From Gautieria morchelliformis (Eukaryota > Basidiomycota > Agaricomycetes > Gomphales > Gomphaceae): DNA of 64,000 nt. Shown here piece by piece: positions 1-11,700 of the stretch; positions within the stretch are counted from its first letter, which is position 1, and each line of letters starts with the position of its first letter. A program made the position numbers and the translations under genes. Below the pieces are notes generated by a model. The model was not told where the DNA came from, did no database searches, and saw nothing but the letters and a program-made list of their open reading frames with translations. The DNA lies in contig WHVA01000216.1 of assembly GCA_015179125.1 (NCBI GenBank), forward strand, positions 62,001 to 126,000. Direction: 5' to 3'.

Positions 1-3000
1 AGCTCGGCAAGGCTTCAAAGGTTAATCATGGCTCTCCTCAACACCAAGAAACCCATGTATATTAACTGGCTTACATTACATGTTCCTGATGACCCCTGGA
101 ATGTCTTGTTAGACGAAGACCCCACAGGCAGCCCTCTTTACTATGCTTCCTTCACTGGGCTGGAAATTCCTTCGTGACTGCTGCTTGAGCAAGGTGCAGA
201 AATTAATGCAGTGGGAGGATATTATGGTACTGCACTCCAGGCAGCGGGGGTAAGAGGCCACATGGAGATTGTTCGGTTGCTGCTTGAGCATGGAGCAGAT
301 ATCAATGCAGTGGGGGGACTATGTGGTGCTGCACTCCAGGTGACAGCCTTGGGTGGCAACACAAAGACCTTTCAGCTCCTGCTTCAGCATGGAGCAGACA
401 TCCATGCAGTGGGAGGACATTATGGCACTGCACTCCAAGCAGCAGCATTCAGTGGCCACATGGAGATCTTTCAGCTCCTGCTTGAGCAGGGAGCAGATGT
501 CAATGCCATGGGAGGAGAATATGGTACTGCACTGCTGGCAGCAGCATTGAGTGGCCACACAGAGATAGTTCAGCTACTGCTTGAGCATGGGGCAGACATC
601 AGTGCAGTGGGAGGACATTATGGCACTGCACTTGAGGAAGTGGCATTGAGAGGCCACACAACCATTGTTCAGCTGCTGCTTGAGCAGGGAGCAGAGGTCA
701 ATGCAATGGGAGGAGAATACAGTACTGCACTCCAGGTGGCAGCATTGAGTGGCCACATGGAGATATTTCAGCTGCTGCTTGAGCAGGGAGCAAAGGTCAA
801 TGCAGTGGGAGGACATTATGGCACTGCACTCCAGGCGGCAGCATTGAGTGGCCACATGGACATCTTTTGGCTGCTGCTTGAGCAGGGAGCAGAGGTCAAT
901 GCAGTGGGAGGACATTATGGCACTGCACTCCAGGCAGCAGCATTGAGTGGCCACCTAGAGATCTTTCGGCTGCTGCTTGAGCAGGGAGCAGAGGTCAATG
1001 CTATGGGAGGAGAATATGGTAAGATAGAAGTCATCTTAAACTGGCACCTTTATGTAAGCGGGCGCTTAGGTCACGTGATGCGCCAAATCCTCGCCTTGGG
1101 GATTTTTTTTTTTTTTTTTCCCCTTTCAGAAGGCACCTTGGTGCAATGACATGTTCTATAATATAATTAGTGACATTGAATTATATTACATGAATTCCTT
1201 GTCCAACTCAGACATAATGTTTGGAGGTAAAGTATGATGGGCATGGTATTTACGGTTTTCCCAGACAGCTTGTGCCCCATTCAACCCTTTTTTGTAGGCA
1301 TCTATAAATCAGGCCAACCTATTAGCATCCCTGTTGAGGAGTTAGAATCTGCTGATAGGAAACAATTCTCACACACCTCTGAATCTGTACAAAGGGGACA
1401 TCATCTAGACAGCCGCAATCCCTGAGGCCTGAATGTGTGAATGGGGTCAAGCACAACCTGCCGGGCGGTCAAAGTGACGACTAAGCAAGCGGCCTGCAGT
1501 GGAACTCACCTAGTGTAAGGTTGTACCTACCTAAACCCTGATTTAAGCAGTAGAAATGTGTAGCAAGGCCCCAGAGTGGTTTGAAGCTTTTTCCGTGCGT
1601 CGTCCAAAGGTTCGAAAGGCTGACAAATAGGTCACGTGACCTATCACGTGACCGCCAAATTCCATCGGTCCAAAAACCGAAATTGCAGGAAATCATTCTA
1701 GGACATCAGAAAAATAATTTGGTATTTTTTCTATGTCACATTTTGGATGCTATATATCTCCTCAATAAATATAGATATATCCTAAGTCTCTCCTAAGGAT
1801 TGTAGGTAGACATGTCCCAAAGAGACTCTAGGAAGCCATTTGGCAAAAAGTGTTTGCCTTCGAGTGTTATTGAGCTCGCCGTTGGACTGTGCTCAGCTTA
1901 TGTAAGGGGTGCCAGTTTAAGATGACTTCTATCTTACTGTACTCCAGGCAGCAGCAGTGAGAGGCCACATGGAGATTGTTTGGCTGCTGCTTGAGCATGG
2001 AGTGGACATCCATGCTGTGGGAGGACATTATGGCACTGCACTCCAAGCGGCAGCATTCAGTGGCCACATGGAGATCTTTTGCTTGCTGCTTGAGCAGGGA
2101 GTAGAGGTCAATGCAGTGGGAGGAGAATATGGTACTGCACTCCAGGCAGCGGTATTAAGTGGCCACACGGAGATCTTTCAGCTGTTGCTTGAGCACAGAG
2201 CAGACATCAATGCAGTGGGAGGACATTATGGCACCACACTTGAGCAAGCTGTGTCAAGAGGCCACACAGAGATAGTTCGGCTGCTGCTTGAGCAGGGAGT
2301 AGATGTCAATGCAATGGGAGCATATCACAGCACTGCACTCCAGGAGGCAGCATCAAGAGGCCGCATGGAGATCTTTCAGCTGCTTCTTGAGCATGGAGTA
2401 GATGTCAACGCAGTGGGAGGGCGTTATGACACTGCACTCCAGGCGGCAGCATTGAGTGGCAACACGGAGATTGCTTGGCTGCTGCTTGAGCATGGAGCAG
2501 ACATCAATTCAGTGGGAGAGGATTATGGCACTGCACTCCAGGCAGCGGCATTGAGTGGTGACATGGAGACCATTCAGCTGCTGCTTGAGCAGGGAGCAGA
2601 CATCCATGCAGTGGGAGGACATTATGGCACTGCACTCCAAGCAGTGGCATCCCATGGCCACAGGGAGATCATTCAACTGCTGCTTGAGCAGGGAGCAGAC
2701 ATCCATGCAGTGGGAGGACATTATGGCACTGCACTCCAGCAGGCAGCGTCACTTGGCAACATGGAGATTGTTCAGCTGCTGCTTGAGCAGGGAGCAGATG
2801 TCAACACAGTGGGAGGACATTACGGCACTGCACTCCAGGGGGCAGCATCGGGTGGTGACAAGGAGATTGTTCGGCTGCTGCTTGAGCAGGGAGCAGACAT
2901 CAATGCTGTGGGAGGGAAAAATGGCACTGCACTCCAGGAGGCAGTGTCACATGGCTACATGGAGATTGTTCAGCTGCTGCTTGAGCAGGGAGCAGATGTC

Positions 3001-3213
3001 AATGCAGTGGGAGGATATTATGGCACTGCACTCCAGGGGGCAGCATCAGGTAGTGACACAGAGATTGTTCGGCTGCTGCTTGAGCAGGGAGCAGATGTCA
3101 ACACAGTGGGAGGACGTTATGGCACTGCACTCCAGGCGGCAGCATTGAGTGGCGACACGGAGATTGTTCAGCTCCTGCTTCAGTATGGAGCAGGTGTGGA
3201 TGCAGTGGGATGA
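1..3213 (+). pseudogene. Ankyrin-repeat array of a STAND/NACHT-ankyrin paralogue, interrupted
   Basis: Frame 1 is open from the window edge and encodes the same pre-ankyrin linker as the gene at 12704-16238. It then has an in-frame TGA at 175-177, where the paralogue has a Gln codon. The frame continues as about 8 ankyrin repeats to 1019, is cut by a TIR element (1022-1934), and resumes in the same frame at 1937 for about 13 more repeats, ending in TGA at 3211-3213. Removing the insert and one TA restores a continuous Gly-Thr-Val-Leu-Gln reading. The 33-residue unit resembles GADINAVGGHYGTALQAA followed by a helix and LLLEQ. Units are nearly identical at DNA level (99-bp period). Ankyrin arrays in fungal STAND proteins are thought to be the ligand-sensing part. 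The NACHT part would lie left of the window. The nonsense codon and insertion make this copy very probably non-functional. Confidence 0.85.
1020..1936. mobile_element. Non-autonomous TIR element with TA target duplication
   Basis: The element spans 1022-1934 (913 bp). Its ends are perfect inverted repeats of 27 bp (1022-1048 against 1908-1934) that start AGATAGAAGTC, and similarity continues imperfectly inward. It is flanked by TA at 1020-1021 and 1935-1936, the target duplication typical of Tc1/mariner-type elements. Only short meaningless ORFs lie inside, so it would need a transposase from elsewhere. An internal CACGTG-rich palindrome lies near 1629-1652. The insertion lies within an ankyrin codon pair, and the empty site is fully predictable from neighbouring repeats. 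Confidence 0.85.
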
Positions 3214-3435
3214 TTTTGTGGGACTCATGAGTGTACCCCAGCAGTGCTGTCCAGAGGCGACAACACCCTGGGTAATGTTTTGATGTTGTGGAGGTGGTAC
3301 AGAGCACGGGTGGCCGCTGAAAGAAGTTGTAGTTTCATTATTACAGTAAATAAACAAGTTGTGAACAGGGGTACGTTATGAAGTTGACTGATATGAGCTC
3401 GACAGTACAGAGGGTGTCGTGGCTGGGGTACAAGC

Positions 3436-3621
3436 TGTTAGCGCAGTGATGTAACTTTCCTGAGTTCAGAAGAAGATGAGTATGATTCTTCTATATCTAC
3501 AAGACACTAACAATTTGCCTGAGTTCGGAAGAAGATGAGTATGATTCTTCTTCCGAACTCAGCCACGTACTGTATAGTACAACGGGCGACTAATGCCCTG
3601 ACTGCATCACATTATGCAACA
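3436..3621 (-). repeat. 3' LTR of copia element (longer variant)
   Basis: This LTR is 186 bp against 127 bp for the partner. It differs mainly by a 59-bp internal insertion that repeats the sequence around GAAGAAGATGAGTATGATTC. It also holds the 15-bp-stem hairpin found in the other LTR (CTGAGTTCGGAAGAA and its complement, near 3520-3563). Confidence 0.9.
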
Positions 3622-3813
3622 CATCCCCTTGATGCAGTCAATCTGTGATCAGAAGAGCCCCATAGCGTGACGGTGCCATTCTACTGATTCACGAGGTAAT
3701 GCTTTCGTTAATAAATCAGCTGGCATATCCTTCATGGGCACGTATCCGACTTGGATGGCTCTCTGCGCAACTTTCTCCCACAACCAGAAGTATCAGAGAT
3801 CCAGATGCTTCAT

Positions 3814-6800
3814 TCACCCGTGATGCTCTGGATTTTTGGCGACGGTGAGTGCGGATTGGTTATCGATGTAGAGATGAGATGGCTCCTCAACCCTTGAGCC
3901 GAGTTCATCGAATAGGCTTTGTAGCCAGATGATTTCAGTACCGGTGAGAGTCGCTGCCACGAACTCGGCTTCTGTCGTGGATAGGGTAACTATGTTCTGC
4001 AGTTTTCTGGCCCAGCTAACCGTTCCGGTCCTGATCTTGATGAGGAAACCAGATGTTGAGCCACCGTTGTCTGGATTTCCTCTGTGATCGGCGTCCGTCC
4101 ATGTCCGAAAGGTTTCGCCCATGTTATTTGGCATGAATGTGAGTGCTAGGTCAACTGTCCCCTTCAAATAACATAGGAGATGTTTTACGGCTGCCCAGTG
4201 TTCCAGGCCCAGATTTGAGTTGAATCGAGCGAGGCATCCAACGGCATAGGCGATGTCAGGGCGAGTGGCAATGGCCAGATAGTTCAGTGCTCCAACTGCA
4301 TTCAAGTAAGGTAGGTTTTGCATTTCTGCTATCTCCTCTGGTGTGGATGGTCCCATCACTGAGCTTAGGTTTAATCCAGGGCTCATAGGTGTGAATACGG
4401 GCCGGCAGTCAGACATGTGGAATTGATCGAGTAGTTCCTCGATGTATTGTTTTTGTGAGAGCTTTAGTGTCTTCTGCAGGCGATCATACTGTACTTCCAC
4501 ACCTAGCAATGATCTTGTTTCTCCTAAATCCTTCAATTTGAAGACTTCAGCTAGATGGCCTTTGACTCTATCAAGATCGTGTCTCGAATTTAATACCAGG
4601 GTGCGGCCATCAACGAAGACTGGTATAACGATCTTGACGGTCTCGCTTGTCCAGACATAGACACTTGGGTCGGATTGAAGACGTGTGAATCCCATGTTCT
4701 CAAGTGCCAATCTGAGCCGCTCATACCACAGCCTTCCACTTTGCTTTATAGTCCATAGAGTCCCTGCTTCAGCTTGCACACCCAGTCGGCACCCCCTTGA
4801 TGATATCCTTCTGGTTGTTCCATATAGATTTGGGCGTTGTCGCCTAGGATCCCGTTTAGGTATGCGTTCGAAATGTCTATGGACTCAATGTACGCTCCCT
4901 GAAGTGCCCCTTGTGCCAGTATCGTCCGCAGGGCTGCCCATCGCATGGTAGGAGCGAACACCTCATCGTAGTCGATGCCTGGTCACTGGGTATAGCCTTT
5001 TGCCACCAGACGACTTTTGTATTTGTCCAGGGAATCGTCTGAGTTGAGTTTAATCCGGAATACCCATCGTGAACCAATGGCCTTTTCTCCAGGCAGCAGT
5101 CTCACCAATTCCCATGTCCCATTGTCCAAGAGCACTTGGATTTCTGCATCTGTGGAATCTTTCCATAACGGTGCATCAGAGCGCCGCATTGCCTCAGCAA
5201 ACATTTTCGGGACACGATCAACTTTGATGGTTGCATTGAATGCTATCTCAATGGTGTCAGGTGAGATTAATTTTGCTCTGGTGACGTCCAATCCATCGTG
5301 TATGAATTCCAGGGCCTAGATTATTGAGGCTCTGGCTGCAGCACCCCCTTCAGGTCCTGGATCATCGTGATCGGGAGGTGGTCATGGTCTGAAGAAGGGG
5401 TCATGGAGATACCGGTAGTCAGGGCAGGCGGGTGCTCTGCTGGATCGGCGGGGTTGTGCAGGAGGTGCGGTTGGAGCGGGGTCTGGAGCTGGAACTGGTG
5501 GTTCAGGGGCAGGTGGGGCAGGGTCTGGAGGAGCCGGCAGATCATGGTCAGGTTGGTCTGGGATAGGAGGAGGTTGGATTTCATGGTGGGCATCCGGTGG
5601 GTCTGGCTGGGTCAGGTGGTGCAGCGACCTCATTTGGGAGTAAGACAGGTGTTGATCTGAGCAGACTTTGGGTAGGGTTGTTAGTGGAGAGGCCCAGGAA
5701 CTCAGTCTCATCGAAAATAATGTCACGGGATATGATGGTGCGCTTTGTGGTGGGATTGAGACAACGCCAACCTTTGTGTCCATTTTCAAAGCCAAGATAG
5801 ATGCATTTTCGAGATCTAGGCTGAAGTCCATCCCTTTGATCCTTCTGCAGGTGAACATGTGCTGTACAGCCAAAAGTACGTAACATTCCCAGATCTGGTT
5901 TGTGGCCGTACCAGGCTTCATATGGGGTCATGTCTGGTAATGCAGAGGTTGGTGTGGCGTTGATAATGCAGACTAGCAGTTGTAGGGCATCTCCCCACAT
6001 TGATGCTGGTAAACAAGCTTGTTGCAGTCATGCAATCATTCCTTCAATAAGAGTGCAGTTGGTTCATTCCAAGATTCCATTCTGTTGTGGCGTACCCCTC
6101 GTAGTGTGCTCATGGATTATCCCTCGGTGTTGGAAATGCTCGTCCCATTTCTGGCCTATATATTCCCCTCCTTTGTCATCCCTGAATCTCCTCACTCGTG
6201 ATCCTGTTTGGTTTTCGGCAAGTGCCTCGTAGGATCGGTAAGCATCAAAAGCCTCGTCCTTTGATTTCAGGAGGTACACGCATTGGTAGCGTGTATGATC
6301 ATCTGTGAAAGTTATCCAATATCGATGACCGGACGGTGTGCGCACAGGGAGGAGTCTGTGGACATCGGAGACAACAAGGTCGAGTGGTTTGGATGTACGG
6401 CTTTCACTCCTTTTTTGGGAATGGATCACGGTGTTGTTTCGCCGCGATGCATGGTTCGCAGATGGGTGGCATGCTTGCATTTGAGTTCACATGTATTCCG
6501 CGGGCCATGTCATGTTTTAGAAGTCTTTCCAAATGGGATGACCCTATGTGTGCAAGTCGCCTGTGTAATAGGGATCGATCTACGATGGGTGATGATGTGG
6601 AGAGTGTGTATTCTGGGTTAGGGACAGTGTTTCCGGTTAGGAAACCAGTTCTGTCTCGCACTGTGGCGCAGAAACGTAACTCTCCATCTTGGACGAATGA
6701 TGTACGGCTTCGCACAATATTGACAGTAAAATTATGGTGGGTGGTGAGGCGGAGAACTGCTAATAGATTATTTTGGAGGGCTGGTACATGTAGAACATTC

Positions 6801-7099
6801 AAGAAAATGATGTCCTGTGCCATTTTCCCATCAATTATAGGGGTGAATAGAATCTGTCCCTTTCCGGTTGAATAAACAACTTCATTCGTGGCTAATCAGA
6901 TGAGTACGCGGTAAGGCTCATAGTTTCGGAGCCAGTGTCGGTGTGGAGTCATATGACTCGTTGCTCCCATGTCTGTATTCCAGCATAAGTCGGCGTCGCC
7001 GTGGGAAGGGAAAGACAGTCGCAAATTCATGTTTCCAGCGATTTCCTGTTTCACTTGGGACAGTCTCTCTGGCTTGATTTGCGGCCTTCCCCTTGTCAT
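3814..7099 (-). pseudogene. copia pol remnant (protease, integrase, RT, RNase H)
   Basis: Pieces in several frames cover copia Pol in order. They are the protease around TDMGATSHM (about 6980-7030), the GAG-pre-integrase segment HRRLAHIG with a CX2C (about 6404-6600), the integrase core (6064-6400), a proline-rich linker (5380-5700), the RT start (4983-5291) and RT to RNase H (3814-4779). The RNase H end carries the usual TTEAEFVA and DNQSA motifs. The RT active site reads FVDG where the family has YVDD, so a catalytic Asp appears lost. Stops and frame changes lie between pieces. The piece ends at a stop at 3814 where related proteins continue. Confidence 0.9.
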
Positions 7100-7488
7100 G
7101 GTGTGCTGGTCTAAGCTCTGGGTGAGCGATCCAGCAGCGATCTGCCAGGTGCCCTCGCTTTTCGCATACCGTGCACGTAGGAATAGTACTCTTTTTGCTT
7201 CCAGTTGTGGACAGTGCGGCTACCGTTCTGACATTTCAGGTCTTCATTTCGGAACGCTGTGGCCACGGTGGTATGGTCAAGGGTGCTGATCAGGAGGAGG
7301 GAGGACGTGAAAGCTGATCCCGTAAGCACCGCGTGTACGCCGATTTCATCGATAATGTTTTGCACAATAAGGGTATTCGGTGCAAGGGCTATAAGGTCAT
7401 TTGTAGCGGTGTTGACACGGGTGATATAGTCTATAAGAGATTCGGCATCATCCTTTCATATGTTTAGCAGTTTTTGCATTGCGTGGAA

Positions 7489-7803
7489 TCAACTATTTGC
7501 GACTTGCAACCGGTGCATTGCTCTTAGCCTCTTCCACATCTCAATGGGATCGTCCATTATGCCTTCAACGTGGACGTATTGTGTGGGCGATAAGGATTTT
7601 AATAAGATGCCGGCCGCTTCCTCCTTTTTCAGTAGCCATTTCTCGGCCTCTGCTGCGTCGGTTGGCCGTTTGAATTCTTTGGTGATAATCCGCCACGCAT
7701 TGATAGTCATCAGTTTGCCTTGTAGCGCTACCGTCCAAACATTGTAGTTTGTACTTGTGAGCTTCATGCTCTTCGTGCGGTTTTCCGCTTCTGAATCTGA
7801 CAT
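7489..7803 (-). pseudogene. copia gag N-terminal fragment
   Basis: The 104-codon reading starts with ATG 43 bp inside the 5' LTR. It shows the opening of copia Gag proteins (a stretch like KLTSTNYNVWTVALQGKL, followed by a helical UBN2-like region with a motif like EMWKRLRAMH). It ends at a stop. The downstream Gag zinc knuckle, readable as CTVCEKRGHLADRCW (CX2CX4HX4C) near 7140-7200, is in a different frame, so Gag is broken. Confidence 0.8.
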
Positions 7804-7845
7804 GGCGATGATCTATCCTTCGACTACGGCGCGGGGCCCATAACC

Positions 7846-7972
7846 TGTTAGTGCAGTGATGTAACTTGCCTGAGTTCGGAAGAAGATGAGTATGATTCTT
7901 CTTCCGAACTCAGCCGCGTACTGTATAGTACAACGGGCGACTAATGCCCTGACTGCATCACGTGATGCAACA
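7846..7972 (-). repeat. 5' LTR of copia element (short variant)
   Basis: This 127-bp LTR starts TGTTAGTG and ends TGCAACA on the plus strand. It contains a perfect 15-bp inverted repeat around 7869-7913 that could fold as a strong hairpin. The element's primer-binding region would lie just inside, at about 7830-7845. Confidence 0.9.
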
Positions 7973-7991
7973 CAAGCTGTTGCAAATGTAG

Positions 7992-8780
7992 CAATATAGC
8001 TAGACTCGAACCATTCTCTATAATCATTTCACTTTCTATAGAGACTGGAGGAACTCCCGTTAAATTTTCACTTATGAATCTTTAATTTCAGGCACGTCGC
8101 GGAGTACCATCTCCGCTTGAATTATTTTATGGGGACTTAGAATTTTCACGCGTTGGTCACCTAAATTTGAGTCTAAGTACCTCAATTTGTATGCCTCACT
8201 ACGCTTGCTATTGAAAAGGACTCGGGAATGCTTGTTAGAGATTCCAGCTCCCGACGAGATAGCATGGTTGCTACACTTCCACCTCTCTCTTTATCTTGGA
8301 GGTCAGAAGCTCCAGGGCATATGCCGTCGTGCCGTCAGAATCACGTTGATAGAGATGATCCAGCAGGTCCCACCCATGGCTTTAACTGATTGTGAAGCCT
8401 GTGCCGCAAATTGCTGATCAGATGAGCGAATATCAGGCTCCGTGTGCAGAGGACGCATTGCGCCCAGTATGATAGCGGGGACAGCAGCCCAGCGCAAGAC
8501 CAGGCAGATATGGTGAAACAAAGCACACCAGGTTACAGTATTCAGCTAAATAAAGAGGTTTAGTAAAGGGACTGAGGGGCCAAAGCCAGAGTGGAAGGCA
8601 GTACAGCGAGCGTTGGCAGTTGGACACGCCTGAAAATTCTAAGTCCCCATAAAAGATTTCAAGCGGAGATGGCACTCCGCGACGCGCCTCAGAAGTTCCA
8701 CCAGTCTCTCTGGTAACCTTTAGAACGACTATCTTCTAATCGTTACCATTGCGAGACTGGGTTCGAGTCTACAATATAGC
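7992..8780. mobile_element. Mutator-like (MULE) non-autonomous element with long TIRs
   Basis: The element 8001-8771 (771 bp) is flanked by a perfect 9-bp direct repeat CAATATAGC (7992-8000 and 8772-8780). Its ends read TAGACTCGAACC and GGTTCGAGTCTA. Imperfect inverted repeats of about 150 bp extend inward, best conserved at 8095-8155 against 8630-8692. A 9-bp duplication with long TIRs is the Mutator superfamily signature. No transposase ORF is present. The copia element lies only about 20 bp to the left. Confidence 0.8.
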
Positions 8781-11700
8781 CTGGAGCCTGCATGGCCTGT
8801 GCACATCACGTGACGCACACTACCATGCAGTCGCGAACGAAAATCTAGCAAATATCCCGCCGAAATAAACGGCGTACCCGTAGGTCACCCGCTCACCGCT
8901 GGTTCCGCCGTCCTTTTCGCTGCCCGCAGTTAATGCGCCCAGCACCGACCCTCTCACGTGACCAGCGCCGCGCCCTTATCTTGTCTTGTACGTGTTCACT
9001 GACGCCTGTGCTGAGCTGTGAGGCTTCTACGACCAGCCAGGTGAGCCCGGCGAGGGCGAGGGCGAGGCTAGCTGACGGGGACTGGCCAGAGCACGAACGT
9101 TACGAATAGACGGCGATGACCACATACAACGGGACGGATCAACACACAGCACGACGTGAAGAACGGTGAACACGAAGAACACGACTTTCTAACAGATTCT
9201 AGACTATCCGTCGACACACGACATGCGCACGAGGAGCACGACTGCCCCCGGCGCTGGCAACGACACCAGCAACGCGCAGCCAATACCCGCCATCCGCTAA
9301 ACCGAAGCGACGCCCTCACATACGTCCAAGAATGGTGCGTCTTCATTTTTACTATCTTCTTGCACGAATCAACATTGGCACCACTCTCCTGCAAGAAGCT
9401 AGTCCCCAAGGCGAGTAAACTGGCCTTTTTGGCGTCGCATGCCTCCTCAGGCCAAGGGTTGGGCTTCTGCATCCAAACAGCGCGCGGATGACCTCTCCGA
9501 CGCGGTGCGGTGCGTGGGGCAGGCGCATGAGAAGGAGGTGAGAGCAGAATGTGGCGTGGGAATCGCACCAAGACGGAACGTGCAACGTAACAGTCATTGG
9601 TGGGGCGTGGAAGACTGGCTTGAGCTGGGGCAGAAGAGCAGGTCACAGTTCCCAGTTTGGCAGCGCGAAGGAGAACAATCCGCCGACGCCTACGTTGCGC
9701 AGTGTGAATCTGACTTGGGCCAACCCCCCACACCGGCACGCCGTCCTCGACATGCTCTACCATCCACATCGCACAAATCTCACGCCAGAGCCCGGTCTTT
9801 CCGAACAAAACCCTGAATCAGAGTGCGGGCGTGACCCCAATCCGGCATCCTACGACCCCGACATCGGCGAGATCGTCGTCGTAAGGAAGAAGAACAGGCG
9901 GGTCGGGAGGGATTGGGTGGTATGGCGGGGGGGTGCGAGTAATGGTGGCGCCTGTAGCGGCGTGCCTGATGAAGTGAATAACCGGGCGAGTAGGGGTGCT
10001 GGTAGTCGTGCTGGTAGTCGTGTTGGGACATGTCCCACCGCCACCGCCGTCGAGATGAAGGACGCGAAAGAGAAATACAAGCTCAAGCCCGATGATAAAG
10101 ACATAGAGAAGTGGTGGAGTATTGGGAAGGGGAGGAAAGAGTCGCTCTCTAGGGTCAACGAAGCGAGTGTGGGTACAGGCATGGTTATGCATATTAAAGG
10201 CGAGTTGAGTTCAGTCTTGTCGTTACATCACGCCTACCTCATTCTCTTTATCTATTCGCCACACTCTACACTCTCCCCTCTTCGGTCCCTTGACTCCGCT
10301 TCTCTCACCCCAACCTTTCCCTCCTGCACAATTTTTCACTTCCGCATCCCATCTCCCTCTTCCCTCCCGTGTCTCCTCGTTGCGTTTTTGGCGCCGCCTT
10401 ACATCTTCCGCTACCTCCGCTCGCGCATTTACCAGAGTTGCATTGGAATCAACGTCTTGTTGCTGCATCTTGCACGCCGTCCACCGCTCTATCTCACGAC
10501 CTAAAAGCTCTCACTCGTAGAACAAATCGCTGCGCGGTGGAGAAGCCATGGGATCACGGTAACTCGATGCCAAGGAAAACCCGCCCAACAGAACAAGAAA
10601 GACAGGTGTTTTACGGTGATCATCTTCAAGTCTATGCGACTGCATTTGGGAATGTAATGCTAACTTCCGCACACCAAGCTGATCCTCCTCATTATTCCTG
10701 CCCAAGGGCGTACCACATAAGCATATCGCTGTCGCTCGTCCTCTCACGCCGTCGAACCACCATCCCACCCTCTTGTACTTCACGCTACAATCTGGCTGCG
10801 ACCATGTCCTACATGCGGTTTATCAATCAGTGTGGTAGGTGAATACTTGATGACACTCCCTCTACAGCCTGTAAATTTATTCAATCGGCGATCCTCCGTC
10901 AGCCGCCTGCCTTGGATTAGCGGGAATAACGCGCGCTGCTGATACTAGTACTAGCTGTATGCCCTATATCCTTCTCAGCTACCGATGGCCAGCTGCAAGC
11001 ACTATCCGCTCATATTCGCTCCTACCCATTCTCAGCCCTCGATGCATACGTATACGCACAATCTCTACGCCTACCCAGTCAACACATCCCCCCTTTCCCC
11101 GGCGAGGGTCTCTCCTTTGGCTCTCTCTCTGCATCGTCCCTACCTGTCTGTTTCCTTCTCATTTCTGAGTCCCGCCCTGGCCTCGGACTCGCTTGCATCT
11201 GTGCAGAATAATGGTAGACGTGAATAAGGCGCAGAAGTCTGCTTATGGCGCATTGCTCGTTGGTCATGCGTTATGCATACGCGTGACTAGTTTCATCTGT
11301 TGAACCGACTGGGGCCGTACTGGCTACAGGCAGGGACTAACGGGGTTGGGTTCTTGGCCGACTGCCAAAATGCTCATTGACACGCGATATCCCCACTCAC
11401 GCTCATGGCCGCCTGCCTCGACTCCCCGGGAGCTACAAAACGCTACAACAACCGCATTGCACAGTTTCCATTTAATATTGAACAGTGACGATGGGTGTTC
11501 TCCCTACTTCTTCGCCTTGCCTTCGATGACTTGCCTTTGATTGTGGTTGCTGATGGTTTCTCCTGACGATCTTTTAACTTCTGCCCACGACGCAGAGCTC
11601 AGCAGGGGGAGATGCGATCTCAGCGCATACATGGATCGAGCGGTGTCGTGAGCTGTATCAACTAGCGTGCGCTTTATGTTGTTTGTCAGTGCTATTAGTG

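Larger units (their letters stand above)
3431..7977 (-). mobile_element. Ty1/copia LTR retrotransposon, degenerate
   Basis: The element is 3436-7972 and reads on the minus strand. LTRs lie at 3436-3621 and 7846-7972, each TGTTA...CAACA, and a 5-bp target duplication CAAGC is found at 3431-3435 and 7973-7977. The internal order on the minus strand is gag, zinc knuckle, protease, integrase, reverse transcriptase, RNase H, which is the copia order. The coding region is broken by several stops and frameshifts, so the element is non-autonomous. A short purine-rich tract on the minus strand lies next to the 3' LTR (about 3622-3631). Confidence 0.93.

Noticed and set aside
1620-1660. CACGTG palindromes as regulatory sites
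   Set aside because: CACGTG words occur in many non-genic parts of the window, and here they lie inside a transposable element with no gene to regulate.
178-3213. Regular spaced repeats that might suggest a CRISPR-like array
   Set aside because: The repeats are a continuous coding ankyrin array without unique spacers, in a eukaryotic setting.
319-3357. Long antisense and shifted-frame ORFs across the ankyrin array (for example 2555-3148 plus, 574-954 minus)
   Set aside because: They are shadows of the 99-bp repeat unit, which happens to lack stops in other frames; their proteins are repetitive and follow the repeat period.
9551-10504. 317-codon plus-strand ORF
   Set aside because: No recognisable domain, mixed composition with a CT-rich end, competing ORFs on the other strand, and overlap with a diverged dispersed repeat.
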